Both the position numbers and the translations under genes were made by a program. DNA of 64,000 nucleotides, from positions 455,528 through 519,527 of the forward strand of contig NZ_LPWE01000013.1 of the NCBI RefSeq assembly GCF_001723355.1, read 5' to 3'. Under the pieces are notes generated by a model that did not search any database, had not been told where the DNA came from, and saw only the letters and a list, made by a program, of their open reading frames with translations. The stretch comes from Methyloceanibacter stevinii. Its GTDB lineage: Bacteria; Pseudomonadota; Alphaproteobacteria; Rhizobiales; Methyloligellaceae. This document shows, in pieces, positions 46,990 through 56,052 of this stretch (positions are counted from its first letter, which is position 1; the number at the start of each line of letters is the position of its first letter).

Positions 46990-48117
46990 ATGACCTCGCG
47001 CGACGCGCACTACATGTCCCAGGCTGTCCGGATCGCAAGACGCGGGCTGGGACTGGCTTGGCCGAACCCGGCCGTTGGCGCTGTCGTCGTCGCGCCGTCT
47101 GGCGAGATCGTCGGGCGCGGGTGGACGGCGCCGGGCGGACGTCCCCACGCCGAAGCGATCGCACTGGATCGGGCGGGGCACCGCGCGGAAGGCAGCACGC
47201 TCTACGTCACGCTTGAGCCCTGCAATCACGAAGGCGGGCGCGGCGCCCCATGTTCCAGCGTTATCATTTCAGCGCAGGTGGCGCGCGTCGTGATCGGCAT
47301 CCGCGATCCCGATCCGCGCACGGCGGGATGCGGCATCGAACGGCTCAACGCCGCGGGCATCGACGTCACCGAAGGCGTTTTGGCGGCCGAGGCCGCCTCC
47401 GTGACCCTTGGGCATCTGATGCGGGTCACAGAAGGCCCGGCCGTGACGCTGAAACTGGCTGTTGGATCCGACGGACGCATTCCCCGCGGCGATGGCGAGC
47501 CCGTCTGGACCACCGGGCCGCTGGCCCGCGCGCATGGCCATCTCCTGCGCGCCATGAACGACGCCATTCTGGTGGGGCGGGGCACCGTCGAGGCGGACAA
47601 TCCGTCCCTGACTTGCCGGCTGCCGGGCATGTCATGCCGTTCGCCGGTGCGCGTGGTGATGGACCGGCTGTTGCGAACGCCCCAACCGCAACGTTGTTCG
47701 ACGATGTGGGTGCCTGTTTGGCTGCTGTGCGCTGCGAGCGAACCTCAGCCCAATGCGGACCTGCTGCACGACCATGGAGCGGAGATCGTACCCGTGCCGG
47801 TCAACGATCTCGGCATGATCGATCCTCAGGATGCGTTGGAAACACTGGCCCACCGCGGGATCACGCGCGTCCTGATCGAAGGCGGGCCGTCTATCGCGGA
47901 AGCATTTGTGGCCGCCGACCTTGTCGACGAGGCGGTGATCTATCAAAGTCCCAATCCCGTCGGGGACGGCGGACTGATGCCGTTTGGCGGCGAAGGCCTT
48001 GATCGCCTTGCTGAAAGCGGGCATTTCACGTTCATAGCCACGCGCAATTTCGGTCCCGACCGAATGACGCGCTGGCGCAGGATAAGATCATGTTCACTGG
48101 AATTGTCAGCGGCTTAG
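46990..48117 (+). CDS. ribD: Bifunctional riboflavin deaminase/reductase RibD (internal indels)
   Basis: Two consecutive steps of riboflavin synthesis in one protein. The deaminase has GGRPHAEAIALDRAG (His, Glu), TLYVTLEPCNHEGGRGAPC (zinc Cys pair), and NPAVGAVVV. The reductase domain begins VTLKLAVGSDGRI and has MNDAILVGRGTVEADNPSLTCRLPG and VLIEGGPSIAEAF. Between about 47683 and 47711 the frame is garbled: PTATLFDDVGA is in another frame, and losses of one C and two further bases make up one codon so the frame recovers at VWLLCA. The stop falls 28 bp inside ribE. Confidence 0.93.
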   Translation: MTSRDAHYMSQAVRIARRGLGLAWPNPAVGAVVVAPSGEIVGRGWTAPGGRPHAEAIALDRAGHRAEGSTLYVTLEPCNHEGGRGAPCSSVIISAQVARVVIGIRDPDPRTAGCGIERLNAAGIDVTEGVLAAEAASVTLGHLMRVTEGPAVTLKLAVGSDGRIPRGDGEPVWTTGPLARAHGHLLRAMNDAILVGRGTVEADNPSLTCRLPGMSCRSPVRVVMDRLLRTPQPQRCSTMWVPVWLLCAASEPQPNADLLHDHGAEIVPVPVNDLGMIDPQDALETLAHRGITRVLIEGGPSIAEAFVAADLVDEAVIYQSPNPVGDGGLMPFGGEGLDRLAESGHFTFIATRNFGPDRMTRWRRIRSCSLELSAA

Positions 48118-48695
48118 GCACGCTTGTCGGCCGCAAGGGCGGCACCTTCAAGATCAAGACACCCTACAAGAGCAAGAGCCTCGAACTGGGCGCCTCCATT
48201 GCCTTTGACGGCTGCTGCCTGACGCTCACCGAGATCGAAAAGGTCAAAGGCGAGGGGACGACCGTAACGGTCGACGTCTCGAACGAGACCCTCAGCCATA
48301 CGACCATGGGTACTTGGGAGACGGGGCGCCGCATGAACCTGGAGCGCGCCTTGGCCCTTGGCGAGGAGCTGGGGGGGCATATCGTCACGGGACATGTGGA
48401 CGGCCTCGCGAAGGTCGTCTCGCGTTTCCCCGATGGCGACAGCGTTCGGTTTCTCCTGGAGGTCCCCGGAGAGTTTGCCAAATACGTTGCATCCAAAGGC
48501 TCGATAGCCCTGAACGGGGTGTCGCTGACGGTCAATGAAGTCGAAGGCACGCGTTTCGATGTCAATATTATCCCCTTCACGCTCGAGCATACGAGTTGGG
48601 GAGACCGGCAGCCCGGCGATCTGGTAAACCTTGAAGTCGATTTGCTCGCACGCTACGTGGCTCGGCTGGCGCAAGCGGAAGGAATACATTCGTGA
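48090..48695 (+). CDS. ribE: Riboflavin synthase alpha subunit
   Basis: Dismutates two lumazines to riboflavin. A 201-residue protein with two similar lumazine-binding halves: MFTGIVSGLGTLVG ... FDGCCLTLTEIEK and GHIVTGHVDGLAKV ... LNGVSLTVNEVEG. NIIPFTLEHTSWGD is the C-terminal signature. The start overlaps the ribD end by 28 bp, and the stop overlaps the ribB GTG by 4 bp (GTGA), indicating translational coupling. Confidence 0.96.
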   Translation: MFTGIVSGLGTLVGRKGGTFKIKTPYKSKSLELGASIAFDGCCLTLTEIEKVKGEGTTVTVDVSNETLSHTTMGTWETGRRMNLERALALGEELGGHIVTGHVDGLAKVVSRFPDGDSVRFLLEVPGEFAKYVASKGSIALNGVSLTVNEVEGTRFDVNIIPFTLEHTSWGDRQPGDLVNLEVDLLARYVARLAQAEGIHS

Positions 48696-49813
48696 CGGCT
48701 TTGACTGCGGCGAAAACCACTGAACTCAAACGGCTTCTGTCGCCCATCGAGGAAGTGATCGAGGACGCCCGCAACGGCAAGATGTTCATTCTTGTCGATG
48801 CGGAGGACCGCGAGAACGAGGGCGATCTCGTTATCCCGGCACAGATGGCCACGCCCGACGCCATCAACTTCATGGCGAAGTACGGACGCGGCCTTATCTG
48901 CCTGTCTGTTGCTGCCGAGCGCGCCAGGCAGTTGCACCTCGAACTCATGTCTCAATCGAACCGTTCCCGCCATTCGACGGCGTTCACGGTTTCGATCGAG
49001 GCCCGTGAAGGCGTCTCGACGGGCATCTCCGCCCATGACCGCGCTCACACGATTTCCGTCGCAATCGATCCGACCAAGGATCATCGCGACATCGTCACAC
49101 CCGGACATGTGTTTCCGCTCCTCGCGAAAGAGGGCGGTGTTCTCGTGCGCGCCGGCCATACGGAAGCGGCAGTCGACATTTCGCGGCTCGCGGGTCTCTA
49201 CCCGGCGGGCGTGATCTGCGAGATCATGAACGACGACGGCACCATGGCGCGCCTGCCGGATCTCGTGACCTTCGCCGAGCACCACGATCTGAAGATCGCG
49301 ACCATTGCGGATCTGATCGCTTATCGCCTGCGTTACGATCACCTCGTCGAGGCCGTCGCGGACACGACGATCGACGGGCCGCATGGCGAGCCGTTCCAAG
49401 CCAAGGTCTACGCCACGACGGTCGACCCGGTCGAGCATGTGGCCCTGGTCAAAGGCGACATCAGCGAGGGCGGCCCGGTTCTCGTTCGCGTGCACGCGGT
49501 CAACACGCTTGAAGACATGCTCACGCCCGGTTGTGACAATTGCGTCCGCAAGGCCATGGACATCATCGAGCGGGAAGGGCGGGGCGTTGTCGTCTTGATC
49601 CGGGAGTCCCGGCCCGACGCGATCTCGGCAAGTCTTGCCAAGGGCGCCAACGGCGACGGTCAGCCGCGGCTGATGGACTACGGAATCGGTGCGCAGATCC
49701 TTTTGGACCTTGGCGTGCGTGAAATGGTTCTGCTATCGAACTCGCCCGCACGAAAGATCGTCGGCCTTGAAGGCTATGGATTGACGGTCGTTGGTCATCG
49801 CGGCCTGGAGTAA
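48692..49813 (+). CDS. ribB: 3,4-dihydroxy-2-butanone 4-phosphate synthase fused to a degenerate GTP cyclohydrolase II domain
   Basis: A 373-residue protein. The first ~210 residues are complete RibB (LVDAEDRENEGDLVIPAQ, HSTAFTVSIEARE, TGISAHDRAHT, HVFPLLAKEGGVLVRAGHTEA). The second half is RibA-like but lacks the zinc Cys motif (usually CLTGDxFGSxRCDC). Here HAVNTLEDMLTPGCDNCVRKAM replaces it, so GTP cyclohydrolase activity is unlikely and a true RibA should be elsewhere. The late conserved part (LMDYGIGAQILLDLGVREMVLLSNSPARKIVGLEGYGLTVV) is kept. GTG 48692 start. Such RibBA forms are common in alphaproteobacteria. Confidence 0.94.
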   Translation: MTALTAAKTTELKRLLSPIEEVIEDARNGKMFILVDAEDRENEGDLVIPAQMATPDAINFMAKYGRGLICLSVAAERARQLHLELMSQSNRSRHSTAFTVSIEAREGVSTGISAHDRAHTISVAIDPTKDHRDIVTPGHVFPLLAKEGGVLVRAGHTEAAVDISRLAGLYPAGVICEIMNDDGTMARLPDLVTFAEHHDLKIATIADLIAYRLRYDHLVEAVADTTIDGPHGEPFQAKVYATTVDPVEHVALVKGDISEGGPVLVRVHAVNTLEDMLTPGCDNCVRKAMDIIEREGRGVVVLIRESRPDAISASLAKGANGDGQPRLMDYGIGAQILLDLGVREMVLLSNSPARKIVGLEGYGLTVVGHRGLE

Positions 49814-49818
49814 GAGTT

Positions 49819-50289
49819 ATGAGCCGCAAAGGCCCCAATTCCGTTCTCATCATCTCGGCGCGCTTCTATGAAGACATCGCGGACGAGCTCGCGCGCGGCG
49901 CCACCGAGGAGCTTCGCGGCAACGACGTGGAGTTCGAGGAGATCTCTGTGCCGGGCGCACTCGAGATTCCGCTGGCGCTCAGTCTCGCGCTCGCCAACGG
50001 TTTCGTCGGCCGCGCCGGGCGGCATCGGGCCTGCATCGCCCTCGGATGCGTCATTCGCGGCCAGACCAGCCATTTCGATATCGTCGCGCGCGAGTCTGCC
50101 GGTGGCTTGAGCCAGCTTGCCCTGCAGCATGGCGTCCCTATCGGCTCGGGGATCATCACCTGCGAGAACATGGAGCAGGCTTGGGAGCGCGCCAGCGTCG
50201 ACGGTCGGAACAAGGGCGGCGATGCGGCCCGCGCCTGTTTGACCCTGATGCGCCTTGAAGAGCAGTTTTCCTCAGCGAGCCGGCGCTAG
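49819..50289 (+). CDS. ribH: 6,7-dimethyl-8-ribityllumazine synthase
   Basis: Condenses the butanone phosphate from RibB with the RibD product. A 156-residue protein with VLIISARFYEDIADEL, the substrate loop VPGALEIPLAL, CIALGCVIRGQTSHFDIVARESA and HGVPIGSGIITCENMEQAWERA. The conserved GxTxHxxx site is present (RGQTSHFDIV). Five bp after ribB; its stop overlaps the nusB GTG by one base. Confidence 0.96.
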   Translation: MSRKGPNSVLIISARFYEDIADELARGATEELRGNDVEFEEISVPGALEIPLALSLALANGFVGRAGRHRACIALGCVIRGQTSHFDIVARESAGGLSQLALQHGVPIGSGIITCENMEQAWERASVDGRNKGGDAARACLTLMRLEEQFSSASRR

Positions 50290-50807
50290 TGACCAAGGCT
50301 TCGAAGGCTATGGCACAAAAGAAGAAGACCACGGACCGCGCCAGCTCCAGAAGCGCCGCGCGCCTGGCCGCTGTCCAGGCCCTGTACCAGATGGACATGA
50401 CCGGCATCGACCTCAACGATGTGGTTGCGGAGTTCCAGATGCACCGGCTGGGCCAGGTCGTGGAGGGGGACCACTATCACGAGGCCGAGGCCGAATTCTT
50501 CCACGATCTCGTCGATGGCGTGGTTCGGGAACAACGCCAATTGGATCCCATGCTCGATCAGCAGCTGGCCGAGGGTTGGCGGCTGAACCGGGTGGATTCC
50601 ATTCTGAGGGCCTTGCTCCGCTCCGCCGCATTCGAGCTCTATATTCGCAACGACGTTCCGGGCCGGGTGGTGATCAACGAGTATGTCGACATCGCTCATG
50701 CCTTTTTCGACGGCGAGGAGCCCAAAGTGGTCAATGGGGTCTTGGATCGGCTGGCACGGAAGGTAAGGTCGGAGGAATTCGCCCGCGCCGCCTTGGGTGA
50801 GGGCTGA
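50289..50807 (+). CDS. nusB: Transcription antitermination factor NusB
   Basis: Binds boxA with NusE to keep rRNA transcription processive. A 172-residue protein. RSAARLAAVQALYQMDMTG opens the helical fold, and the C-terminal NDVPGRVVINEYVDIAHAFFDGEEPKVVNGVLDRLAR is diagnostic. Start GTG 50289, overlapping the ribH stop; an in-frame ATG at 50310 is possible. The order ribH-nusB-thiL is the usual one. Confidence 0.95.
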   Translation: MTKASKAMAQKKKTTDRASSRSAARLAAVQALYQMDMTGIDLNDVVAEFQMHRLGQVVEGDHYHEAEAEFFHDLVDGVVREQRQLDPMLDQQLAEGWRLNRVDSILRALLRSAAFELYIRNDVPGRVVINEYVDIAHAFFDGEEPKVVNGVLDRLARKVRSEEFARAALGEG

Positions 50808-50830
50808 TCTCAGGAACGGGAGCTGGCACC

Positions 50831-51820
50831 ATGGCACTTGCGGGAGAGTTCGACATCATCGCCCGCATCTTTGCGCCACTTGCCAAGGAGTCCGGGGCGC
50901 TCGGCCTCAAGGACGACGCCGCCGTCCTGACCGTCACCGACGATCATCAGCTCGTGGTGACCTGTGACACGCTCGTCAGCGGCATTCACTTCCTGAGCGA
51001 CGATCCGCCGGCGTCCATCGGCTACAAGGCCCTGGCAGTGAATCTGTCGGACCTGACGGCCAAAGGCGCGCACGGTTATGCCTATACGCTCTCTCTCGCG
51101 CTCCCGCGCGACACGCAGATGGATTGGCTCGAAGCTTTCGCTGTCGGGCTCGCCGAGGTGCAGGATCTGACGGGCATCTCTCTGATCGGCGGCGATACCA
51201 CCGCCACGACCGGCCCTCTCACCATCACCATCACGGCGCTCGGCCTCGTGCAGCACGAGGCGGCGATCACGCGCCTTGGGGCGAAGCCCGGCGACCGCCT
51301 CTATGTGGGCGGCACGATCGGGGACTCCTGCTTGGGATTGAGACTTCTGAAAGACCCCTCGCTGGCGAAGATCTGGGGGCTTTCAGAAGAGGACGTCATC
51401 TATCTCACGGAATGCTACCGCCGTCCGCCGGTCGGCACGGTCGAGGCGCTCCTGGTCCGGAATTTCGCCAAGGCTCAAATCGACGTCTCCGACGGGCTGG
51501 CCGCCGATATCGAGAAGCTCTGTGCCGTCTCCCATGTCGGGGCCGAAATCGAGGCCGGCCGCGTGCCGTTCTCGGCGGCGGCACGCAAAGCACTCGAGGC
51601 CGCGCCGGATCTACTGCCGGACCTGCTGTCGGCTGGAGACGACTACGTGCCGGTAATCGCCGTTTCGGAAAGCTCGGCAGACCTCTTCGAATCAGAAGTT
51701 GAAGAGCAGGGCGTAGACTTCGCGCAATTAGGCACGGTCACGGCCGCGGACGGGATTCGTGTATTGGATGAGCGCGGCAACGAACTGACCCTGAAAAACA
51801 AGGGCTTTAGCCACTTCTAG
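50831..51820 (+). CDS. thiL: Thiamine-monophosphate kinase
   Basis: Makes thiamine pyrophosphate from the monophosphate with ATP. A 329-residue PurM-like protein. The ATP/Mg region is GLKDDAAVLTV and VTCDTLVSGIHFLSDDPP. Further signatures are VNLSDLTAKGAHGYAYTLSLALP, LIGGDTTATTG and ISLIGG. VSDGLAADIEKLC and LLSAGDDYVPVIAV lie in the C-terminal half. Twenty-three bp after nusB, probably the last gene of the riboflavin transcript. Confidence 0.94.
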   Translation: MALAGEFDIIARIFAPLAKESGALGLKDDAAVLTVTDDHQLVVTCDTLVSGIHFLSDDPPASIGYKALAVNLSDLTAKGAHGYAYTLSLALPRDTQMDWLEAFAVGLAEVQDLTGISLIGGDTTATTGPLTITITALGLVQHEAAITRLGAKPGDRLYVGGTIGDSCLGLRLLKDPSLAKIWGLSEEDVIYLTECYRRPPVGTVEALLVRNFAKAQIDVSDGLAADIEKLCAVSHVGAEIEAGRVPFSAAARKALEAAPDLLPDLLSAGDDYVPVIAVSESSADLFESEVEEQGVDFAQLGTVTAADGIRVLDERGNELTLKNKGFSHF

Positions 51821-52014
51821 CCTCGAAAACAGGTTTCTCCGTCCTTCGTACTAGGGGCGCGTGCGTCTGTTGCTTCTATGCCTCAACTTTGGCATTTTCC
51901 GCGGCGGCCTAAGTCCACACACGGGGGAAACAAGCGGCGGACACTTGCCATGTCGTTCAAGCAGCCGCGATTTATTCAAAGTCCAACAAATTCAATAATC
52001 AGGGACGGTCTTCT

Positions 52015-54132
52015 ATGACATGGGTTCTCTATCTCATCATGGCTTGCGGCGCGCTTTCGATCGCGTACGGGGTTCTGACCAGGAAAGCGATCCTGGCCGC
52101 CGATGCAGGCACACCCAAGATGCAGGAAATTGCCGCCGCCATCCAAGAAGGGGCGCAGGCATATCTTTCCCGCCAGTATCAGGCCATCGGCCTGGTCGGG
52201 GTTGTGATCTTCATCATCCTCTTCTTCCTGCTCGGCATCTTGCCGGCCATCGGGTTCGCGATCGGCGCCATTCTCTCCGGCATGGCGGGCTATATCGGCA
52301 TGAACGTCTCGGTCCGGGCGAATGTCCGGACTGCGCAGGCCGCCACCAAGAGCCTCGCGGACGGCCTTAGCCTCGCGTTTAAGTCGGGTGCCATCACCGG
52401 TCTTCTGGTGGCTGGTTTGGCGCTTCTGGGCGTCACGATCTACTTCTGGGTGCTGACAACGATCCTCGGTCACGACGCATCGTCCCGCCAAGTGATCGAT
52501 GCGCTTGTGGCGCTTGGCTTCGGCGCCTCGTTGATCTCCATCTTCGCCCGCTTGGGCGGCGGCATCTTCACTAAGGGTGCGGATGTGGGCGGCGATCTCG
52601 TCGGTAAGGTCGAAGCGGGCATCCCCGAAGACGATCCGCGCAACCCGGCAACGATCGCCGACAACGTGGGCGACAATGTCGGCGACTGCGCAGGCATGGC
52701 CGCCGACCTGTTCGAGACCTATGTGGTCACGGTCGTGGCCACCATGGTGCTGGCATCGATCTACTTCACCGGCGCCCTGACCGAGCCGATGATGCTGTAT
52801 CCGCTCGCCATCGGCGCGACCTGCGTGATCACGTCGATCATCGGCACGTACTTCGTCCGCCTGGGAGCCAGCAAGTCCATCATGGGGGCGCTCTACAAGG
52901 GCGTCATCGTGACGGGCATCCTGTCCCTGATCGCGCTGTGGCCGGTCACCGCTTTGATGATCGGCATGGATACGACCATGTCGTTCGGCGACGTCAGCTT
53001 TACCGGCATGTCGCTTTATCTGTGCGGCGTGGCTGGGCTCATCGTGACGGCCCTGATCGTGGTCATCACCGAGTACTACACCTCGACCAAGTTCCGGCCC
53101 GTGCACGAAATCGCGAAAGCGTCCGTCACCGGGCACGGGACGAACGTCATCCAGGGCCTCGCCGTGTCGCTCGAATCGACAGCGCTGCCCGCGCTCGTGA
53201 TCATGGCAGGCATCATCGTCACCTTTAACTTGGCCGGCCTGTTCGGCATCGCCATCGCAGTCACCACGATGCTGGCCTTGGCGGGCATGGTGGTCGCGCT
53301 CGATGCCTTCGGTCCCGTGACCGACAATGCCGGTGGCATTGCCGAGATGGCGGGGTTGCCGGAAAACGTGCGTGAAACCACGGATGCTCTGGATGCCGTC
53401 GGCAACACGACCAAGGCCGTCACCAAGGGCTATGCCATCGGTTCGGCGGGTCTCGGCGCGCTGGTGCTGTTTGCAGCGTATACGGAAGACCTCAAATACT
53501 TCGCGGCCAATGCGGCGACGTATCCGTATTTCGAAGGGGTCGATCCCGCCTTCACGCTGTCGAACCCGTACGTGGTCGTCGGGCTCTTCCTGGGCGGTCT
53601 GCTGCCGTATCTGTTCGGCGGTATAGCCATGACGGCTGTGGGCCGCGCCGGCTCCGCCATCGTCGAAGAGGTGCGCCGCCAGTTTAAGGAGAAGCCGGGC
53701 ATCATGAAGGGCGAGGATCGCCCCGACTATGGCCGTGCCGTGGACCTGCTGACCAAGGCGGCGATCAAGGAGATGATCGTTCCCTCGCTCCTGCCGGTCC
53801 TGTCCCCGGTGATCTTCTTCTTCCTGATCGACTGGATTGCCGGCAAGAGCGCTGCCTTCTCGGCGCTCGGCGCCATGCTGCTCGGCGTGATCGTCACGGG
53901 TCTGTTCGTCGCCATCTCCATGACGGCGGGCGGCGGTGCCTGGGACAACGCCAAGAAGTACATCGAAGACGGCAACCACGGCGGCAAGGGCTCGGAGGCC
54001 CATAAGGCCGCGGTGACCGGCGATACGGTCGGCGATCCCTACAAGGATACCGCCGGTCCCGCCGTGAACCCGATGATCAAGATCACGAACATCGTGGCGT
54101 TGCTGCTTCTGGCTGTGCTCGCACACCAATAG
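52015..54132 (+). CDS. hppA: H+-translocating membrane pyrophosphatase
   Basis: Couples pyrophosphate hydrolysis to proton export across the inner membrane. At 705 residues with ~16 membrane helices it is of normal length. The substrate motif [20 protein letters not shown], the acidic cluster [29 protein letters not shown] and the late [10 protein letters not shown] ... [24 protein letters not shown] are intact. Lys467 in [10 protein letters not shown] marks the K+-independent subclass. A strong bidirectional terminator follows 38 bp after the stop. Confidence 0.97.
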   Translation: MTWVLYLIMACGALSIAYGVLTRKAILAADAGTPKMQEIAAAIQEGAQAYLSRQYQAIGLVGVVIFIILFFLLGILPAIGFAIGAILSGMAGYIGMNVSVRANVRTAQAATKSLADGLSLAFKSGAITGLLVAGLALLGVTIYFWVLTTILGHDASSRQVIDALVALGFGASLISIFARLGGGIFTKGADVGGDLVGKVEAGIPEDDPRNPATIADNVGDNVGDCAGMAADLFETYVVTVVATMVLASIYFTGALTEPMMLYPLAIGATCVITSIIGTYFVRLGASKSIMGALYKGVIVTGILSLIALWPVTALMIGMDTTMSFGDVSFTGMSLYLCGVAGLIVTALIVVITEYYTSTKFRPVHEIAKASVTGHGTNVIQGLAVSLESTALPALVIMAGIIVTFNLAGLFGIAIAVTTMLALAGMVVALDAFGPVTDNAGGIAEMAGLPENVRETTDALDAVGNTTKAVTKGYAIGSAGLGALVLFAAYTEDLKYFAANAATYPYFEGVDPAFTLSNPYVVVGLFLGGLLPYLFGGIAMTAVGRAGSAIVEEVRRQFKEKPGIMKGEDRPDYGRAVDLLTKAAIKEMIVPSLLPVLSPVIFFFLIDWIAGKSAAFSALGAMLLGVIVTGLFVAISMTAGGGAWDNAKKYIEDGNHGGKGSEAHKAAVTGDTVGDPYKDTAGPAVNPMIKITNIVALLLLAVLAHQ

Positions 54133-54169
54133 GAGCGGGCGGCCGTTGAGCCGCTGACGTAGAAAACCG

Positions 54170-54203
54170 GCCCCGTTCCTCGTCAGGAGCGGGGCTTTTC
54201 TTT
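54170..54203. terminator. Bidirectional terminator between hppA and bamE
   Basis: GCCCCGTTCCT (54170-54180) pairs with AGGAGCGGGGC (54185-54195), with one T-G wobble, around CGTC, then TTTTCTTT on the plus strand. On the minus strand the hairpin is followed by GGTTTTCT, so it can also stop the convergent bamE transcript. Confidence 0.9.
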
Positions 54204-54209
54204 GTAGGG

Positions 54210-54710
54210 TTAGAGGCCCGGGATGCCGGATTGGCCGGCGCCGGTCTGATCCTTGAACAGCTGGCGGTTGGCCAGGTTGCCGAACATCTGCTCGACGAAG
54301 CTCAGATCCTTACCGCGGGCAGGGGTCTCACCCTTGTAGTAATTGACGACTTGACCGTCCTTGATGCCGTAGCGGGCCACGTCGGTTACGCGTTCCGAGC
54401 CGTTGAAGTAGACGGCCACGACCTGCCGGTCGATCTCCCTGGGCTTCATGAAAGCGACGGTCTTCATGGTCGATGAGATATAGTAGTAGGCATCGCCGCC
54501 GATGGCGCTCGTGGTGTCGGGCGACCCGAGCACGGTCTTCACATCGGCCTTGGACATGCCCGGACGTACCTGATCGAGATCGACATCGATAAACACGTGC
54601 CCGTGGCGGTCTACCTGGCCGGCGCAGCCGAGCATGGGGGCCGCACCGAGAAACAGCGCCGCGAGCACGGGCCAGGTTGCCCTTGTCGGTGCTGGCTTGA
54701 CGTTTCGCAA
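54210..54710 (-). CDS. bamE: BamE/SmpA/OmlA outer membrane assembly lipoprotein
   Basis: Lipoprotein subunit of the BAM complex, which inserts barrel proteins such as the porin at 2370. A 166-residue protein. The signal ends in lipobox MLGC with Cys29. The conserved BamE core is DLDQVRPGMSKADVKTVLGSPDTTSA followed by DAYYYISSTMKTVAFMKPREIDRQVVAVYFN. A ~50-residue C-terminal extension is typical of alphaproteobacterial members. Divergent from the chaperone gene. Confidence 0.92.
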   Translation of the reverse strand: MRNVKPAPTRATWPVLAALFLGAAPMLGCAGQVDRHGHVFIDVDLDQVRPGMSKADVKTVLGSPDTTSAIGGDAYYYISSTMKTVAFMKPREIDRQVVAVYFNGSERVTDVARYGIKDGQVVNYYKGETPARGKDLSFVEQMFGNLANRQLFKDQTGAGQSGIPGL

Positions 54711-54785
54711 AATAGTGCGTTCCCCTCGATCAGGATCCCCAATAGGCCTGAAGTGGCCGAGAATCTCTGGTAGAAGCTAGACGAA

Positions 54786-55373
54786 ATGCCTTGGTCTCTA
54801 AAGCCTTTCGCCAACCTGCTGCCTTCGGCCAAATCTTGGGCCAAAATCTTGGGCAGAGGCGCTCTTCATGCAGACGATCTTTATGATGCGATTATGGCGC
54901 AGGCGCGACTTCCAATTTATTACCAAACACTTGGCATTCCCGATACGCTTGAAGGACGGTTCTCGATCCTGACGCTCCATCTCTTTGCAGTCTTCCGCCG
55001 GCTGAAAGGCGGAGGCGCCGAGGCAACGGCCACGGCTCAAGCCCTGGCGGACCGGTTTGTGGCCGATATGGACACGGTTCTGCGCGAGATCGGCGTCGGG
55101 GACCTTGCGGTCCCCAAGAAAGTCCGCAAGCTCGTGGCGGGCGGCGCAAATCTCATCGACGGCTATGACCGGGCCGTTGCAGCCGGCGGACAGGCGCTGG
55201 AAACGGCTATTGCCGATGGCCTGCCGCTCGACGAGGCGGAGGCAAGGGCGGCGAGCGCGAAGCTCATACCCTATGTGAACGCGTTGCTAGAAGACCTGAA
55301 GGCGCAGCCGATCGAGGAAATTTGCGCCGGCCGGATAGGGTTCCCCGAAATTCCCGGCGAACGAGGCTCCTGA
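54786..55373 (+). CDS. Ubiquinol-cytochrome c chaperone-domain protein (CBP3-like)
   Basis: A 195-residue protein matching the ubiquinol-cytochrome c chaperone family, whose mitochondrial homologue CBP3 assists cytochrome b assembly. The core begins DLYDAIMAQARLPIYYQTLGIPDTLEGRFSILTLHLFAVFRRLK and continues with FVADMDTVLREIGVGDLAVPKKVRKL. ATG 54786 is the first in frame; a short N-terminal extension is present. It lies 2 bp before yceD, a conserved pair in alphaproteobacteria. Confidence 0.88.
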   Translation: MPWSLKPFANLLPSAKSWAKILGRGALHADDLYDAIMAQARLPIYYQTLGIPDTLEGRFSILTLHLFAVFRRLKGGGAEATATAQALADRFVADMDTVLREIGVGDLAVPKKVRKLVAGGANLIDGYDRAVAAGGQALETAIADGLPLDEAEARAASAKLIPYVNALLEDLKAQPIEEICAGRIGFPEIPGERGS

Positions 55374-55375
55374 CC

Positions 55376-55930
55376 ATGACTCAATCTCTGAACGAAGACC
55401 AGCAACCCCCGCCGCTGACTCGCAAAGTCAAGCTCGCGACAGTGGAGCCGGGCGCCGACAAGACGATCGAGATCGGAGAGGACGAGCGCAAGGCCATCAT
55501 GGACCTGCTCGAGCTGTTGGATCTCGAAGGGCTTAGGTTCGACTACCGTGTGCGGCAGGGTGCCGGCAAACGGGTGCACGTGACAGGCCGTCTGCGGGCG
55601 GATGTGGTCCAGACATGCGTCGTGAGCCTCGACCCGGTCCCGGCCAGGATCGACGTGCCGGTGCAGGCCGAATTCTGGCCGCAGGATAAGATCGTGGCGC
55701 TTCAGGAGCGCGCAGATGATCCCGCTCAGGCCGGAGAGACCGTTTGGCCCGAGCCCATTGAAGGCGACGCGATCGACCTGGGCCCGCTCGTCTACGAAAC
55801 CCTCGCGACGGCGCTCGATCCGTACCCGAAAAAGACGGGTGCGGAGTTCGCGTGGTCGGACCCCAAACCGTTGGGGGAAACGCCAAAAAACAACCCCTTT
55901 GCGGTCCTCAAGGACCTCAAGAAATCCTGA
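55376..55930 (+). CDS. yceD: YceD/DUF177 protein (23S rRNA accumulation)
   Basis: A 184-residue cytoplasmic protein of the DUF177 family, required for normal 23S rRNA levels in some bacteria. Typical features are GAGKRVHVTGRLRADVVQTCVVSLDPVPARIDVPVQAEFWP, where the family's Cys region is reduced to one Cys, and the end NNPFAVLKDLKK. ATG 55376 is used; the frame from 55322 runs through the preceding gene. It precedes plsX with a 122-bp gap holding no rpmF. Confidence 0.88.
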   Translation: MTQSLNEDQQPPPLTRKVKLATVEPGADKTIEIGEDERKAIMDLLELLDLEGLRFDYRVRQGAGKRVHVTGRLRADVVQTCVVSLDPVPARIDVPVQAEFWPQDKIVALQERADDPAQAGETVWPEPIEGDAIDLGPLVYETLATALDPYPKKTGAEFAWSDPKPLGETPKNNPFAVLKDLKKS

Positions 55931-56052
55931 GTTCCACGTGCAAGCAGAAAATCAGGTTGTCACTGACCGGCATTTACGTCTATTCGGGTTCGGTTTCCGG
56001 GGGTGCCACGGCGTATGCGCCTGGCCTTAATCTTCCAGATCGGTAGTGGAGA

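Noticed and set aside
45025..47229. 734-codon minus-strand open frame opposite glyA and nrdR
   Set aside because: Covers two clear plus-strand genes and has no recognisable domain or ribosome binding site.
51976..54129. 717-codon minus-strand open frame opposite hppA
   Set aside because: Low-complexity His/Asp/Arg-rich text typical of a shadow frame in G+C-rich DNA; the plus strand is an unmistakable, complete membrane pyrophosphatase.
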